From contig CAVRHV010000004.1 in NCBI GenBank assembly GCA_963721075.1, positions 1-64,000 of the forward strand: a stretch of DNA of 64,000 nucleotides, read 5' to 3'. The stretch comes from DATFVA01 sp963721075 (GTDB lineage: Bacteria > Bacteroidota > Ignavibacteria > Ignavibacteriales > Ignavibacteriaceae). Positions 47,807-57,000 of this stretch are shown one piece after another (position 1 is the first letter of the stretch; each line of letters begins with the position of its first letter). The notes below the pieces were generated by a model, which had not been told where the DNA came from, made no database searches, and saw nothing but the letters and a program-made list of their open reading frames with translations. A program made the translations under genes and the position numbers.

Positions 47807-48547
47807 ATGTTCCTTGCCTGCGACATAGGCAATTCATATATAAAGACCGGATTGTTTGAAGGAGACAAACTTTCACAAGCCTTCTCTTTTCAGGATGTTG
47901 ACCGGCTGAGAAAAATCCTTTCGGAAAACAATATTTCAGCAGCCGGGATTTCATCAGTAGTACCGCTAAAAACTGAAAAGATTCTGGGCTTTCCGGAATT
48001 CAGCAGCATCCCCTTTCATTTAATTACCCACAGCTCATCTTTCAATCTGAAGATAAACTATAAAACGCCTGAAACTCTCGGCGTTGACAGACTTTGTTCC
48101 GCAGAGGGGGCATATTTCCTTAATAATGGAGTTAAGGAAAATGAAATTCTGCTTTCAGTAGATATGGGCACCGCCACTACGATAAATATTATCATGCATC
48201 CCGGTGAATTTATAGGCGGAGTGATTGCACCGGGAGTTACGATGATGGGCCATGCCCTGCATTCCTTTACAGCTCAGCTGCCTGAAGTAAGCTTCGATGA
48301 ATATGATGTGAATATCGGAAGTTCTACAAAGTCATCGATTGCAAGCGGACTCATCAACTCGACGCTGGGATTGATCGACAGAATATCAGGTTACCTAAAA
48401 CAATCTTACAATACCGATAATATCAAGATCTACCTCACCGGCGGCAATGCCGAAAAACTTATCCCCCATATGAATATAAAATTCACTTACGAGAAAAACC
48501 TCGTTTTATATGGAATCAAATCTATCTGCAGATTGAATATCCCTTAA
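47807..48547 (+). CDS. coaX: Type III pantothenate kinase CoaX
   Basis: 246 residues. Phosphate-binding motif ACDIGNSYIKTGLF, TLGVDRLCSAEGAYF, SVDMGTATTINII and GGVIAPGVTMMGHALHSFTA are diagnostic. It phosphorylates pantothenate, the first step of CoA synthesis. panC, the enzyme that makes pantothenate, lies convergently at 48867-49706. Probably co-transcribed with birA. Confidence 0.95.
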   Translation: MFLACDIGNSYIKTGLFEGDKLSQAFSFQDVDRLRKILSENNISAAGISSVVPLKTEKILGFPEFSSIPFHLITHSSSFNLKINYKTPETLGVDRLCSAEGAYFLNNGVKENEILLSVDMGTATTINIIMHPGEFIGGVIAPGVTMMGHALHSFTAQLPEVSFDEYDVNIGSSTKSSIASGLINSTLGLIDRISGYLKQSYNTDNIKIYLTGGNAEKLIPHMNIKFTYEKNLVLYGIKSICRLNIP

Positions 48548-48866
48548 TTTTTGTCGTCACTGTAAACAAAATCCCGGGAAATACTAAATCCTATTATACT
48601 TAATTATTTCCTGCGTGAATCGGTTATCACAGTTTTCATCAGGTTAATGAGTGGTACCTGTCCTCTTATTTGCTCGGAGAAAAGACGGTTCAAAGACGGT
48701 TCAACGCATAATTCGGTGAGTTTATTGCTGAAAATTTAAACAGATTTGTTGAAAAGTTATACAACCATTTGAGGGTAATTATAAAGGATTTATTGACCGA
48801 TACATGATATAATTTTTAGAAGTTAAGTTCAAATAAGAGATGATAGGATGCCGGATACCAGTAAAA
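48548..48866. other. Intergenic region between convergent coaX and panC
   Basis: 319 bases without a supportable gene. The only structure seen is a perfect tandem duplication of the 11-base unit AGACGGTTCAA at 48683-48704. No convincing terminator was found. Confidence 0.6.
48683..48704. repeat. Tandem duplication of an 11-bp unit
   Basis: AGACGGTTCAA is repeated twice without a gap between convergent coaX and panC. Confidence 0.75.
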
Positions 48867-49706
48867 TTAATGGCTGGCTTTGACGAGAATATTATCAATG
48901 AGACGGGTTTTACCTATTCTACAGGCGATAAGTACGTAATATTTTTTTCCATGTTCAAGTTTATTTACGGGCCTGAAGGTTAAGGCATCTACAATGGCAG
49001 CATATTCCGGTTCTGAAGATTCTGCGCGGTTCACTATCTTTTTCATTCCCGATAAAATCTCTTTTACATTCTTTTTCCCTCCCGCTATTACCTTCCGCGC
49101 GTACATTAGGGAGTGATTAATTACCAACGCATCTTCCCTCTCTCTGGCGGATAGATAAATATTGCGTGAGCTTAGTGCCAATCCATCCTTCTCCCTCACT
49201 ATAGGGATAACAACTATTTTAATTCCGAACTTCAGGTCTTTGACCATCTGTTCAATAACAAATGCCTGCTGAGCATCTTTTTGTCCGAATACCGCAGAAT
49301 CAGGATTTACAACATTGAACAGGATTGCAACTATGGTGGTCACTCCCATAAAATGACCGGGTCTGAACTCACCCTCAAGTATTCGTGTAGTGTCGGCAAC
49401 ATTTACATAACTCTGAAATCCTTCCTGATAAATTTCATCAGCATCAGGAATAAAGACATAATCTACGCCGGCTTCTTCAAGCAATTTTTTGTCACGCTTA
49501 AGATCGCGGGGGTAGCGATTAAAATCTTCTTCGGGACCAAATTGTGTAGGATTTACAAATACGGAGACAATAGTTATATCGGTGATTTTTTTAGAGCGCG
49601 AAATAAGGGAAAGATGACCTTCGTGAAGAAATCCCATAGTGGGAACAAGTCCTATTGTTTTTCCTTCTCTATGCAGAGCCTTTGAGAGCTCCTGCATTTT
49701 TTTCAC
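48867..49706 (-). CDS. panC: Pantothenate synthetase PanC
   Basis: 279 residues from GTG 49706. Motifs: GLVPTMGFLHEGHLSLI (HIGH-type), SVFVNPTQFGPEEDFNRYPR, GHFMGVTTIVA and GLALSSRNIYLS (KMSKS-like). It joins pantoate and beta-alanine. The sequence typical of PanC N-termini continues upstream of the GTG as IIRVIKSV, but there is no ATG before an in-frame stop. The true start may be a rare codon (ATC/ATA), or a base may be wrong. It overlaps nothing and follows accD by 25 bases in a long operon. Confidence 0.94.
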   Translation of the reverse strand: MKKMQELSKALHREGKTIGLVPTMGFLHEGHLSLISRSKKITDITIVSVFVNPTQFGPEEDFNRYPRDLKRDKKLLEEAGVDYVFIPDADEIYQEGFQSYVNVADTTRILEGEFRPGHFMGVTTIVAILFNVVNPDSAVFGQKDAQQAFVIEQMVKDLKFGIKIVVIPIVREKDGLALSSRNIYLSAREREDALVINHSLMYARKVIAGGKKNVKEILSGMKKIVNRAESSEPEYAAIVDALTFRPVNKLEHGKKYYVLIACRIGKTRLIDNILVKASH

Positions 49707-49731
49707 GCTTTTTATTACCCTGATGATATCC

Positions 49732-50571
49732 TCAGCTTAGTAATGTTAGGACATTATAAATATTCTGCTTGAGTTCCTTTCTGGGTGAAACGATATCCAC
49801 AAATCCGCGTTCCAGAAGAAATTCTGATCTCTGAAACCCTTTTGGAAGATCCTTTCCGATGGTCTGCTTAATTACACGGGGACCAGCAAACCCTATCAGC
49901 GCCTGCGGCTCGGCAATATGAATATCACCCAGCATAGCATAGCTCGCTGTGGTTCCTCCTGTAGTCGGATCGGTCATTATAGAAATATATGGTATCTTCG
50001 CTTCAGCTAAACGGGCAATTCTTGAACTCGTTTTGGCAAGCTGCATCAGTGATAATGCACCTTCCATCATTCGGGCGCCGCCGCTTGATGAAATGATGAT
50101 CAGAGGGATCTTATTTTTAAGTGCTCTGTCTGTCAGCCGCGCAATCTTTTCGCCAACCACAGAACCCATACTTCCGCCGATAAACTTAAAGTCCATACAT
50201 CCGAAAGCAACATCAACACCATTCAGTTTTCCAGTACCGGTTTTCACGGCATCATTCATCCCGAGCTTCTTTATCGTCTCTGAAATTCTGTCCGTATACT
50301 TCTTCGTATCCTCAAACTCAAGGGGATCGGCAGAACGCATCTTTTTATCAATTTCCCTGAACGTTCCTTTGTCAATTAGTATTTCGATATACTCTGCACT
50401 GCCAATTCGGAAATGGTGGTTGCATTTGATGCATGTCCAGAGGTTAGTTTCAAGCTGTTTTTTATGAATGATTTCGCCGCAGCTTGGACATTTTTCCCAC
50501 ATCCCGTCGGGCAGATCCTTCTTTTGCGAGTCGGGGGAAATATTTTCTTTCGACCGTTTAAACCACGGCAT
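49732..50571 (-). CDS. accD: Acetyl-CoA carboxylase carboxyltransferase subunit beta
   Basis: 279 residues. The N-terminal zinc ribbon is CPSC...CIKC, followed by the crotonase-fold domain with GGSMGSVVGEK, SSSGGARMMEGALSLMQ and DPTTGGTTASYAMLGD. With AccA it transfers carboxyl groups from biotin to acetyl-CoA for fatty-acid synthesis. The start shares a base with the preceding DUF1573 stop. Confidence 0.97.
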   Translation of the reverse strand: MPWFKRSKENISPDSQKKDLPDGMWEKCPSCGEIIHKKQLETNLWTCIKCNHHFRIGSAEYIEILIDKGTFREIDKKMRSADPLEFEDTKKYTDRISETIKKLGMNDAVKTGTGKLNGVDVAFGCMDFKFIGGSMGSVVGEKIARLTDRALKNKIPLIIISSSGGARMMEGALSLMQLAKTSSRIARLAEAKIPYISIMTDPTTGGTTASYAMLGDIHIAEPQALIGFAGPRVIKQTIGKDLPKGFQRSEFLLERGFVDIVSPRKELKQNIYNVLTLLS

Positions 50572-51299
50572 TAATTTGTTCCCTTCTGTACATCAGCAAA
50601 AATAGTAAGTACCATATCAGGATTGGTAGGATCATTTGAGTATACCGTTACACGCCGGCTCATCTTGCCGGCACGACGGCTGGTATCGAGTGATACATTT
50701 AAGGTTCCTTTTTTACCGGGCTCAAGTTTCTCGCTTGATACAAGAGCTGCAGTGCAGCCGCAGGAGGTTTTAACATCTCTTATTTTGAGAACGGCATTAC
50801 CCTTGTTGATAAAGTTAAATGTGTATTTAACTGTGTCGCCTTCCTGAACTTTACCAAAGTCGTGCTGTGTTTCAGTAAAATACATCATTGGACTATTAGA
50901 AAGATTACCCGTTTTTACACCGGGGTCAACTACTACACCCGTAAACTTAAACCGTATCTCAGGTTTGTCAGGGTCATTTGTTTTAACGGTAATATACTTT
51001 GTCTGCCTTCCCGAACGTCCTGTTGAATTAAAGTCAACCTGTATATTAGTTGATTCACCTGGTGCCAGATCAGATTTCTCAGGCTTTGCGGCAGTACAAC
51101 CGCATGAGGCTCTGACATCTTCTATCTTCAGAAGGTCGCCGCCTACATTAGATACAACAAAATTATATTTCACATGATCGCCGCGCGGGACTTCGCCCCA
51201 GTCATATTCCATCAGCTGAGATGAAACTTTCGGAGGTATCATCTGTGCAAAGCTGACAGCGGTTAACATAAGAACAAATGCAAGAATATGCTTAGTCAT
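50571..51299 (-). CDS. Periplasmic protein with two DUF1573 domains
   Basis: 242 residues. The signal peptide ends near VSFAQ. Two tandem immunoglobulin-like DUF1573 repeats follow, each with the hallmark DVRASCGCTAAKP or DVKTSCGCTAAL and ending in VKTNDPDKPEIRF or VYSNDPTNPDMVL. The CGC motif may bind metal or form disulfides. The role is unknown, but it is common in Bacteroidota envelopes. It overlaps tsaB upstream by 8 bases and accD downstream by one. Confidence 0.88.
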   Translation of the reverse strand: MTKHILAFVLMLTAVSFAQMIPPKVSSQLMEYDWGEVPRGDHVKYNFVVSNVGGDLLKIEDVRASCGCTAAKPEKSDLAPGESTNIQVDFNSTGRSGRQTKYITVKTNDPDKPEIRFKFTGVVVDPGVKTGNLSNSPMMYFTETQHDFGKVQEGDTVKYTFNFINKGNAVLKIRDVKTSCGCTAALVSSEKLEPGKKGTLNVSLDTSRRAGKMSRRVTVYSNDPTNPDMVLTIFADVQKGTN

Positions 51300-51982
51300 T
51301 TTTTCTCACCTTTATTGTAAAATTTTTCAAATAATATGGTTCAATATAGTCAATCTCTTTTTCGGATTTTGTTTCTCCGTATTGTGCTGCCCAGCGGGCA
51401 ACAAACACTGGCTCAGGGGCAAATACATCGTTACGGAAGTTCATCTGCTCATCTTTTCTTTTTACAGCATTTCCGAATGTAATAATATCACCCGAACTGC
51501 TTAAAAATTCGTTGTATTCTAATATACCCAGGTTTTCCACAAATATATAATTATTACCCTTAATTTGAAACTTTGCAAAATATACTTCGTCTGAATTTAC
51601 CTTATTTGCGATATTAAAAACTGTGTTTTCGGGCAAAAAGCGGGAAATCTGAAGTGCGAGAGCTTCGAAGGTTGGAACCTGGATAAGAGGAAGAGATGCA
51701 CCTACGGCTATTCCTTTGGCAGCTGACATCCCGATCCTTAAACCTGTGAATGATCCCGGTCCGTTCGAGACTGCAACAGCTCCTAAATCGGAGGATTTTT
51801 ACTCCCCCTTCGCGAAGCACTGAATCTACAATCTCCAGAAGTTTTTCGGCATGGATGTTCTTAAAGTTTACAATATTCTGGAAATATTTTTCCTCGCTTA
51901 AATAAAGACAGGCACCGCAAAGACGCGACGAGGTTTCTATTGCCAGTATGGGAGAGGTGTTATTTATATTCTTTGAATTCAA
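51292..51982 (-). CDS. tsaB: tRNA threonylcarbamoyladenosine biosynthesis protein TsaB (one frameshift)
   Basis: About 229 residues in the ASKHA fold. PILAIETSSRLCGACLY opens the first half and MSAAKGIAVGASLPLI the second. The frame is lost near 51797 in an A5 run; removing one A gives VKSSDLGAVAVSNGPGSFTG, the diagnostic TsaB segment. It forms the t6A37 complex with TsaD and TsaE. The start lies inside the end of tsaE (23-base overlap). Confidence 0.9.
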
Positions 51983-52391
51983 ATGTCCTCTGTTCTTCTT
52001 CGCCTGCTGTTATATTGATCTCCTTTCGTCTCCGCGGAAGAATATCCTCAAAAAGATTTCCCCACTCAATAAAGATTATCGCCTCTTCGTCATTAAGATA
52101 ATCCTCAAAACCTATATCATACAATTCTTCTATCCTGTTTATCCTGTAAAAATCAAAGTGATAGATCTTCGTCTTTCCTTCGTATTCGTTTACCAGAGCA
52201 AAGGTTGGACTGCTGACAGCCTCAACCCTGAAATACTTAACTGCTTCACGGATGAAGAATGTTTTCCCTGTACCAAGGTTGCCGTTAAGTACAACTACAT
52301 CTCCCGATGTTAGTCCGGCTGCGTACTCCTTCGCCAGTTTTTTTGTTTCATCTTCTGAATTAACAATCAACTGTTTATCTATCACTGTCAC
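51960..52391 (-). CDS. tsaE: tRNA threonylcarbamoyladenosine biosynthesis ATPase TsaE
   Basis: 143 residues. P-loop NGNLGTGKTFFIREAVKYF, VSSPTFALVNEYEG, and IYHFDFYRI with the catalytic-region IIFIEWGNLFEDILP are typical. It works with TsaB and TsaD in t6A modification of tRNA position 37. It overlaps porX upstream by four bases and tsaB downstream by 23. Confidence 0.95.
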   Translation of the reverse strand: MTVIDKQLIVNSEDETKKLAKEYAAGLTSGDVVVLNGNLGTGKTFFIREAVKYFRVEAVSSPTFALVNEYEGKTKIYHFDFYRINRIEELYDIGFEDYLNDEEAIIFIEWGNLFEDILPRRRKEINITAGEEEQRTFEFKEYK

Positions 52392-53956
52392 TTAGGTTCC
52401 ATCGTTATTATCGGAAGGATCATTTCCTCCATGGATATTCCTCCATGTTGAAAAGTGTCTTTATAATAAGTAAGATATTTGTGATAATCAGTAGGGTATA
52501 CAAAATAGTAGTCTTCTTTGGCAATGATGTAATTTATCGTAACGCCGCGTTTCGGAAGCTTATACTCCTGGGGATTTTTTATATAGATGGCGTTCTTATC
52601 ATCCACTTTCAGATTCCTGCCGTACTTAAATCTCAGGTTGGTCGATGCTTCCCTGTCGCCCAGCACTTTTGCACCTCTCAACGACCTGATACTGCCATGA
52701 TCAGTGGTCACGATTATCTTAACGTTCTTCATTTCTGCAAGCGCCCTGAAGGTTGACAGCAGAGATGAATGAGTGAACCATGTGTTGGTAAGAGATCTGT
52801 AAGCGGGTTCGTCGGGAGCTATTTCTTTCAGTATATCCGAATCAGAACGTCCGTGGGCAATCATATCCAGGAAGTTAACTACAACCGCTGTCAGATGGCT
52901 GTTCTTGTATGAAGTGATATTCTGTTCGAAGTTCCGTCCTACTTCTGGATCAATAATTTTGATATACTTCAGCTCATTTTTAAGCTTAACTTTTCTCCTG
53001 TCAAGAAGCAGCTGAAGAAGTTCTTTTTCATACTTGTTCATACTACGTTCATCATCATCGCCCCCCTGCCACAGCTTCGGATAATATTTTTCTATTTCTG
53101 AAGGGAATAAACCGGCGAATAAAGCATTACGGGCATAGGGTGTTGCAGTCGGAAGTATAGCATAATAATAATCTTTATTTATTTTAAACAGATCCTGAAG
53201 ATGCTTTTCCATAACCAGCCATTGATCGAGCCTTAAGCAATCAAGTACAAAAAAGAAAACGGAATTTTTCCCTTCCTTTACTTCATCTACAATGTATTTG
53301 TCAACGATTTCAGTGGTTAAAGGAGGTGTATAGTTGTCATCAGGACTGTTTATCCAGCTAGTATAATTCTTCTCAACAAAACGTGAAAACTCTTTATTCG
53401 CTTCCTTCTTCTGATCATTCAGCGATTGCCTTAGTCCCATTCCCGCATGCGTATCAAGCTCCACATCCCAGTTGACGATCTTAAGATAAATGTCGATCCA
53501 CTCCCCGAAATCAAGATTATTCAGTAGTGCGCGCGAGATTTCGTTAAAGTCCTGCAGGTAATCTTTCGCTGCTGCCTGCCCGGTAATCCTTTTCCCTTCC
53601 AGGATCTTTTTGCATACAAGAAACATCTGACTGGGATTCACTGGCTTGGTAAGGTAGTCGGTAATCTTTCCTCCGATAGCTTCGTCCATCAAAGTTTCTT
53701 CTTCGCTTTTAGTTACCATCACCACCGGTATATTGGGATTCATTTCCTTGATCTGGCCCAGTACTTCAAGTCCGCCCATTCCGGGCATCATCTCATCAAG
53801 GAATATAAGATCATAAGGATTTTGCTTAACATGAGTAATTGCATCCTCACCGTTAGTAACTGTGTCAACATCATATCCTTTTTCTGAGAGGAAAATGATA
53901 TGAGATCTTAGTAGCTCTATTTCATCATCTACCCAAAGTATCTTCTTATTTGCCAT
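52388..53956 (-). CDS. porX: T9SS regulator PorX (receiver-PglZ fusion)
   Basis: 522 residues. The N-terminal receiver (about 3-120) has WVDDEIE, acceptor Asp in LIFLDEMMPGMGG, and YLTKPV. The C-terminal PglZ/alkaline-phosphatase-fold domain has FFVLDCLRLDQW, ILPTATPYARNALFAGL, FLDMIAHGRSD and VTTDHGSIRS, carrying the expected zinc-binding Asp/Thr/His residues. In Porphyromonas and Flavobacterium PorX controls type IX secretion and hydrolyses oligonucleotides. Here it lies 95 bases after sprA on the same strand; its sensor partner PorY is not in the window. Confidence 0.93.
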   Translation of the reverse strand: MANKKILWVDDEIELLRSHIIFLSEKGYDVDTVTNGEDAITHVKQNPYDLIFLDEMMPGMGGLEVLGQIKEMNPNIPVVMVTKSEEETLMDEAIGGKITDYLTKPVNPSQMFLVCKKILEGKRITGQAAAKDYLQDFNEISRALLNNLDFGEWIDIYLKIVNWDVELDTHAGMGLRQSLNDQKKEANKEFSRFVEKNYTSWINSPDDNYTPPLTTEIVDKYIVDEVKEGKNSVFFFVLDCLRLDQWLVMEKHLQDLFKINKDYYYAILPTATPYARNALFAGLFPSEIEKYYPKLWQGGDDDERSMNKYEKELLQLLLDRRKVKLKNELKYIKIIDPEVGRNFEQNITSYKNSHLTAVVVNFLDMIAHGRSDSDILKEIAPDEPAYRSLTNTWFTHSSLLSTFRALAEMKNVKIIVTTDHGSIRSLRGAKVLGDREASTNLRFKYGRNLKVDDKNAIYIKNPQEYKLPKRGVTINYIIAKEDYYFVYPTDYHKYLTYYKDTFQHGGISMEEMILPIITMEPK

Positions 53957-54051
53957 TATCTTCCTTTGGTTTTACTTCTTTAAAATTAAACATGCAATAA
54001 TTTAATAAAGAATATTAATAGAATTTGTAACGAAATGATCAAATCAGTGTG

Positions 54052-57000
54052 TTACTGGATCGAAATATGCACATCCAGTCCGGCCTCATTTGTCGTTGTG
54101 GGGGGAATTCTCGCTGCTCCTTCGGGTTCAACGGATGTTCTGCGGTAGAATATCGAGAGGGTTACTTTGGAACTGATAGTATATTTAATCCTTGGTTCAA
54201 GGGTAGTTCTCAAAGTACCGTCCTGCGGAGTACCTTCCTCGGTAAAGTTCAGCATATCATAACGTACTACTGAATTCTTTGAACTTGTGTAAGAAAGACT
54301 GAATTCGATATCGTTTTTAAGAGCGATGCCGAAAAGCGGCAGTTCAAAACCCGATTTTGAAAATCCGGCAGTAATTCCTATGTCCTTCGAGAATGTCTCG
54401 GAAATATTCTTAGTTGTTAGTCCAAGATCATAAATGGTCCTTGTTCCGTATTTAACACTGCCTATCAAGTTCCCGCCCCACATATCGTTAAATGTTATAT
54501 TCAATCCGGCTATCGGTGAAAATCCGTATTCAATTCGCTGCGTAAGGATTTCCTGTACGCCTTCGGGATTCAGTTTGGTTCCTTCCGTGTAGGTTGAACT
54601 GTAAGCATGTTCCAGAGAAACTTTTTTTGCAAATGATTTGAAGAACAGGAAATCTTCCAGACCGTCCCACGTAATATGCCAGTTAGGTCTGGGAATATAC
54701 TTTGCCACATCCTTCAGAGGTCCCAGTTTGGAGAGGAGCGGAAGTGTTTCAAATCCTTGCAGGAAAGCATTCGATAAATTCTGCTGAGGATTAGGTGAAT
54801 CAGGATTAAAAAGCTCATTGACTTTCTTTATACCGTTCCCGAACACACTCAGGAACAGGGATGGAGGCAGAGAAAGGAACGACCTTTCAATGGTAGCTGT
54901 TTCCGTAACATTATCTATACTGGGATTACCAAACTGGTCTGTGCTTATCGAAGTATTTTTATTTATTGACCACGCCACCTTCCAGTTTATGTCGAGCTTT
55001 GCACCTGTCCACAAAGGTCTTGACGTCCTGAAATCAAGATTATTCTTCTGTGTGAATACATCCTGCAGGTTCCCGTTGGGAGCACGCCTGCCAACATCGC
55101 TGCTTATTCCAAGCATGAAAGCCCTGGAGGGGCCTTTATTGTAGCTGTAGTTTATACCCCAGAAATTATTGAATCCGGTTCCCTCACCGAGTATACCCGA
55201 CTTAGAAACACTGTTATCAAGTGAATAGTTAAAAGCGATGGTCTCATAATCAAAGAAGATACTCTTCGCCACACTTTTCAGAAAACCGAGAGCCCGTGTA
55301 AGTGCAGGTTTACGCGGCTGCTGATTTGTTGTATCGGTAACCTGAGGCTGTTCTTCCGTATTCTTTGTCGAATCGGGATTCTCATTCTGACCGCCTTCGA
55401 GGTCCCGTCCCCGGTTTTCAAGACTCCTCCTGCCCCGGTTGCTGTTGCCTCTCTGCTGCTGCTGCTGTTGTCCCGAGGGCGTTTCAGATTTTTCAGCAAA
55501 AAGCGGATCTGTTAAAGCTTTAAGACGCAGTGTCAGCCCTGCCTGTAAACGGCTTGCGTATCCGGCGCTTCTTCCCACCGTATCCTGGCGGAAATCGAAG
55601 TTCCAGTTATAACCAACATTATATCCGGCGGTAATCTGGAAATAGCGGTTTATGTCCCATACCGTAGGAAGCTTTGGATTCGACTTTAAGTCGAAGCTCT
55701 GAGCATACCTGTAATCTTTTCCGAAGAATACTCCCGAGAAAATATCTTTCCAGATCTCGCTTTCCGGTCGCTGCATATCGTTGGAATTGGTTTCAAGATA
55801 AGCAAGTGATGAAGTTATATTTACGTTGTAACTGGTCGCAAGGTTAAGTAATCCGCCCTCGGTCAGTTTCCAGTTAAAGTTGAATCCTCTTGTGGTTCCA
55901 AAATCCCTGCTTATAATTTCCTGCGAGGAGGAACCCGTTTGTGAACGGGTAATGTTAGTATTTCTCTGCCTTCTCGCGGTAACATTAAAAGCAAAGTTTT
56001 GTGGAGTATAGTATACTTTTACATCCTTGTAATCCGAGAATAAAGCTACTACAGAACCGATCACCGGGATATCCTGCGGGAAGAAATAGTAATTAGGACT
56101 TAAGTTCAGGGCATAGCTCAATGTCGCATTCCAAACCCATCCCTTGTTTGAAAGTACTGTGGGACTCCTGCTGAAAGTTTTGTTGTAGTTGAACCCAAAG
56201 GTAAGAGAATTAAAAGTATCTCTTATATACCATGCAGAAGTAGGTATCTTTATCTTAATATTGGAAGCCGACCATGAATCTGACGTACTTATTGTCTGCG
56301 ATTCAGAAATAATCTGCTCCGGTGTTTTGTTTGCTATAACCGTGGTATCCTGCCGCAGCGATTCAATCTGTCTGGCAGCTTCATCAACCTTAATATCTGT
56401 ACCCGGAAGATAAAGCGGTTTACCTACGGATTCCGTGTGGGAGTAATTCATCCTGAGATTACTCTCGGGCAGATTAACAGGAAGCAGCTTGAGAATATTG
56501 ACATCAGCTGATACACCCCAGTTCTTTGATTCGATCCTTGATCCAAATCTATCTGAGAGCTTGTGGAAGAACGGGTTTGTCTGGCTCACATTAAAATTTA
56601 CCGTCATTAGATCTGCCAGTTTTACCGAGGAAGAGAAACTGTATGCCCACCCGGGCGAATCGTCGGCACCGACAACCCTGAGCTCGTTAACCCAGATCTC
56701 TCCGGAGATTTCATCGTTAGGTTTACCGGTTCTTCGGATACGAGGCGGTACTTCTCTTGGATTGTAAATTCCGACTAACAAAAACTTAACAGACGTGAGC
56801 GTGGGATTTCCTTTGACTCCGTATGTATGACCCACTTTACCCGGCACCGGTTTTTCCACCAGTCTATTGATTGAGGAATCGTTTCTTGCCTGCTTTATAG
56901 CTGTAAGCTCGCTGAAATTGATCGAGATCTCATTCCATCCGGGTTTTACCGGCTGACGGTATTCATAAAAGTTATTGGTATCACCGCCGAATCTGAAATA

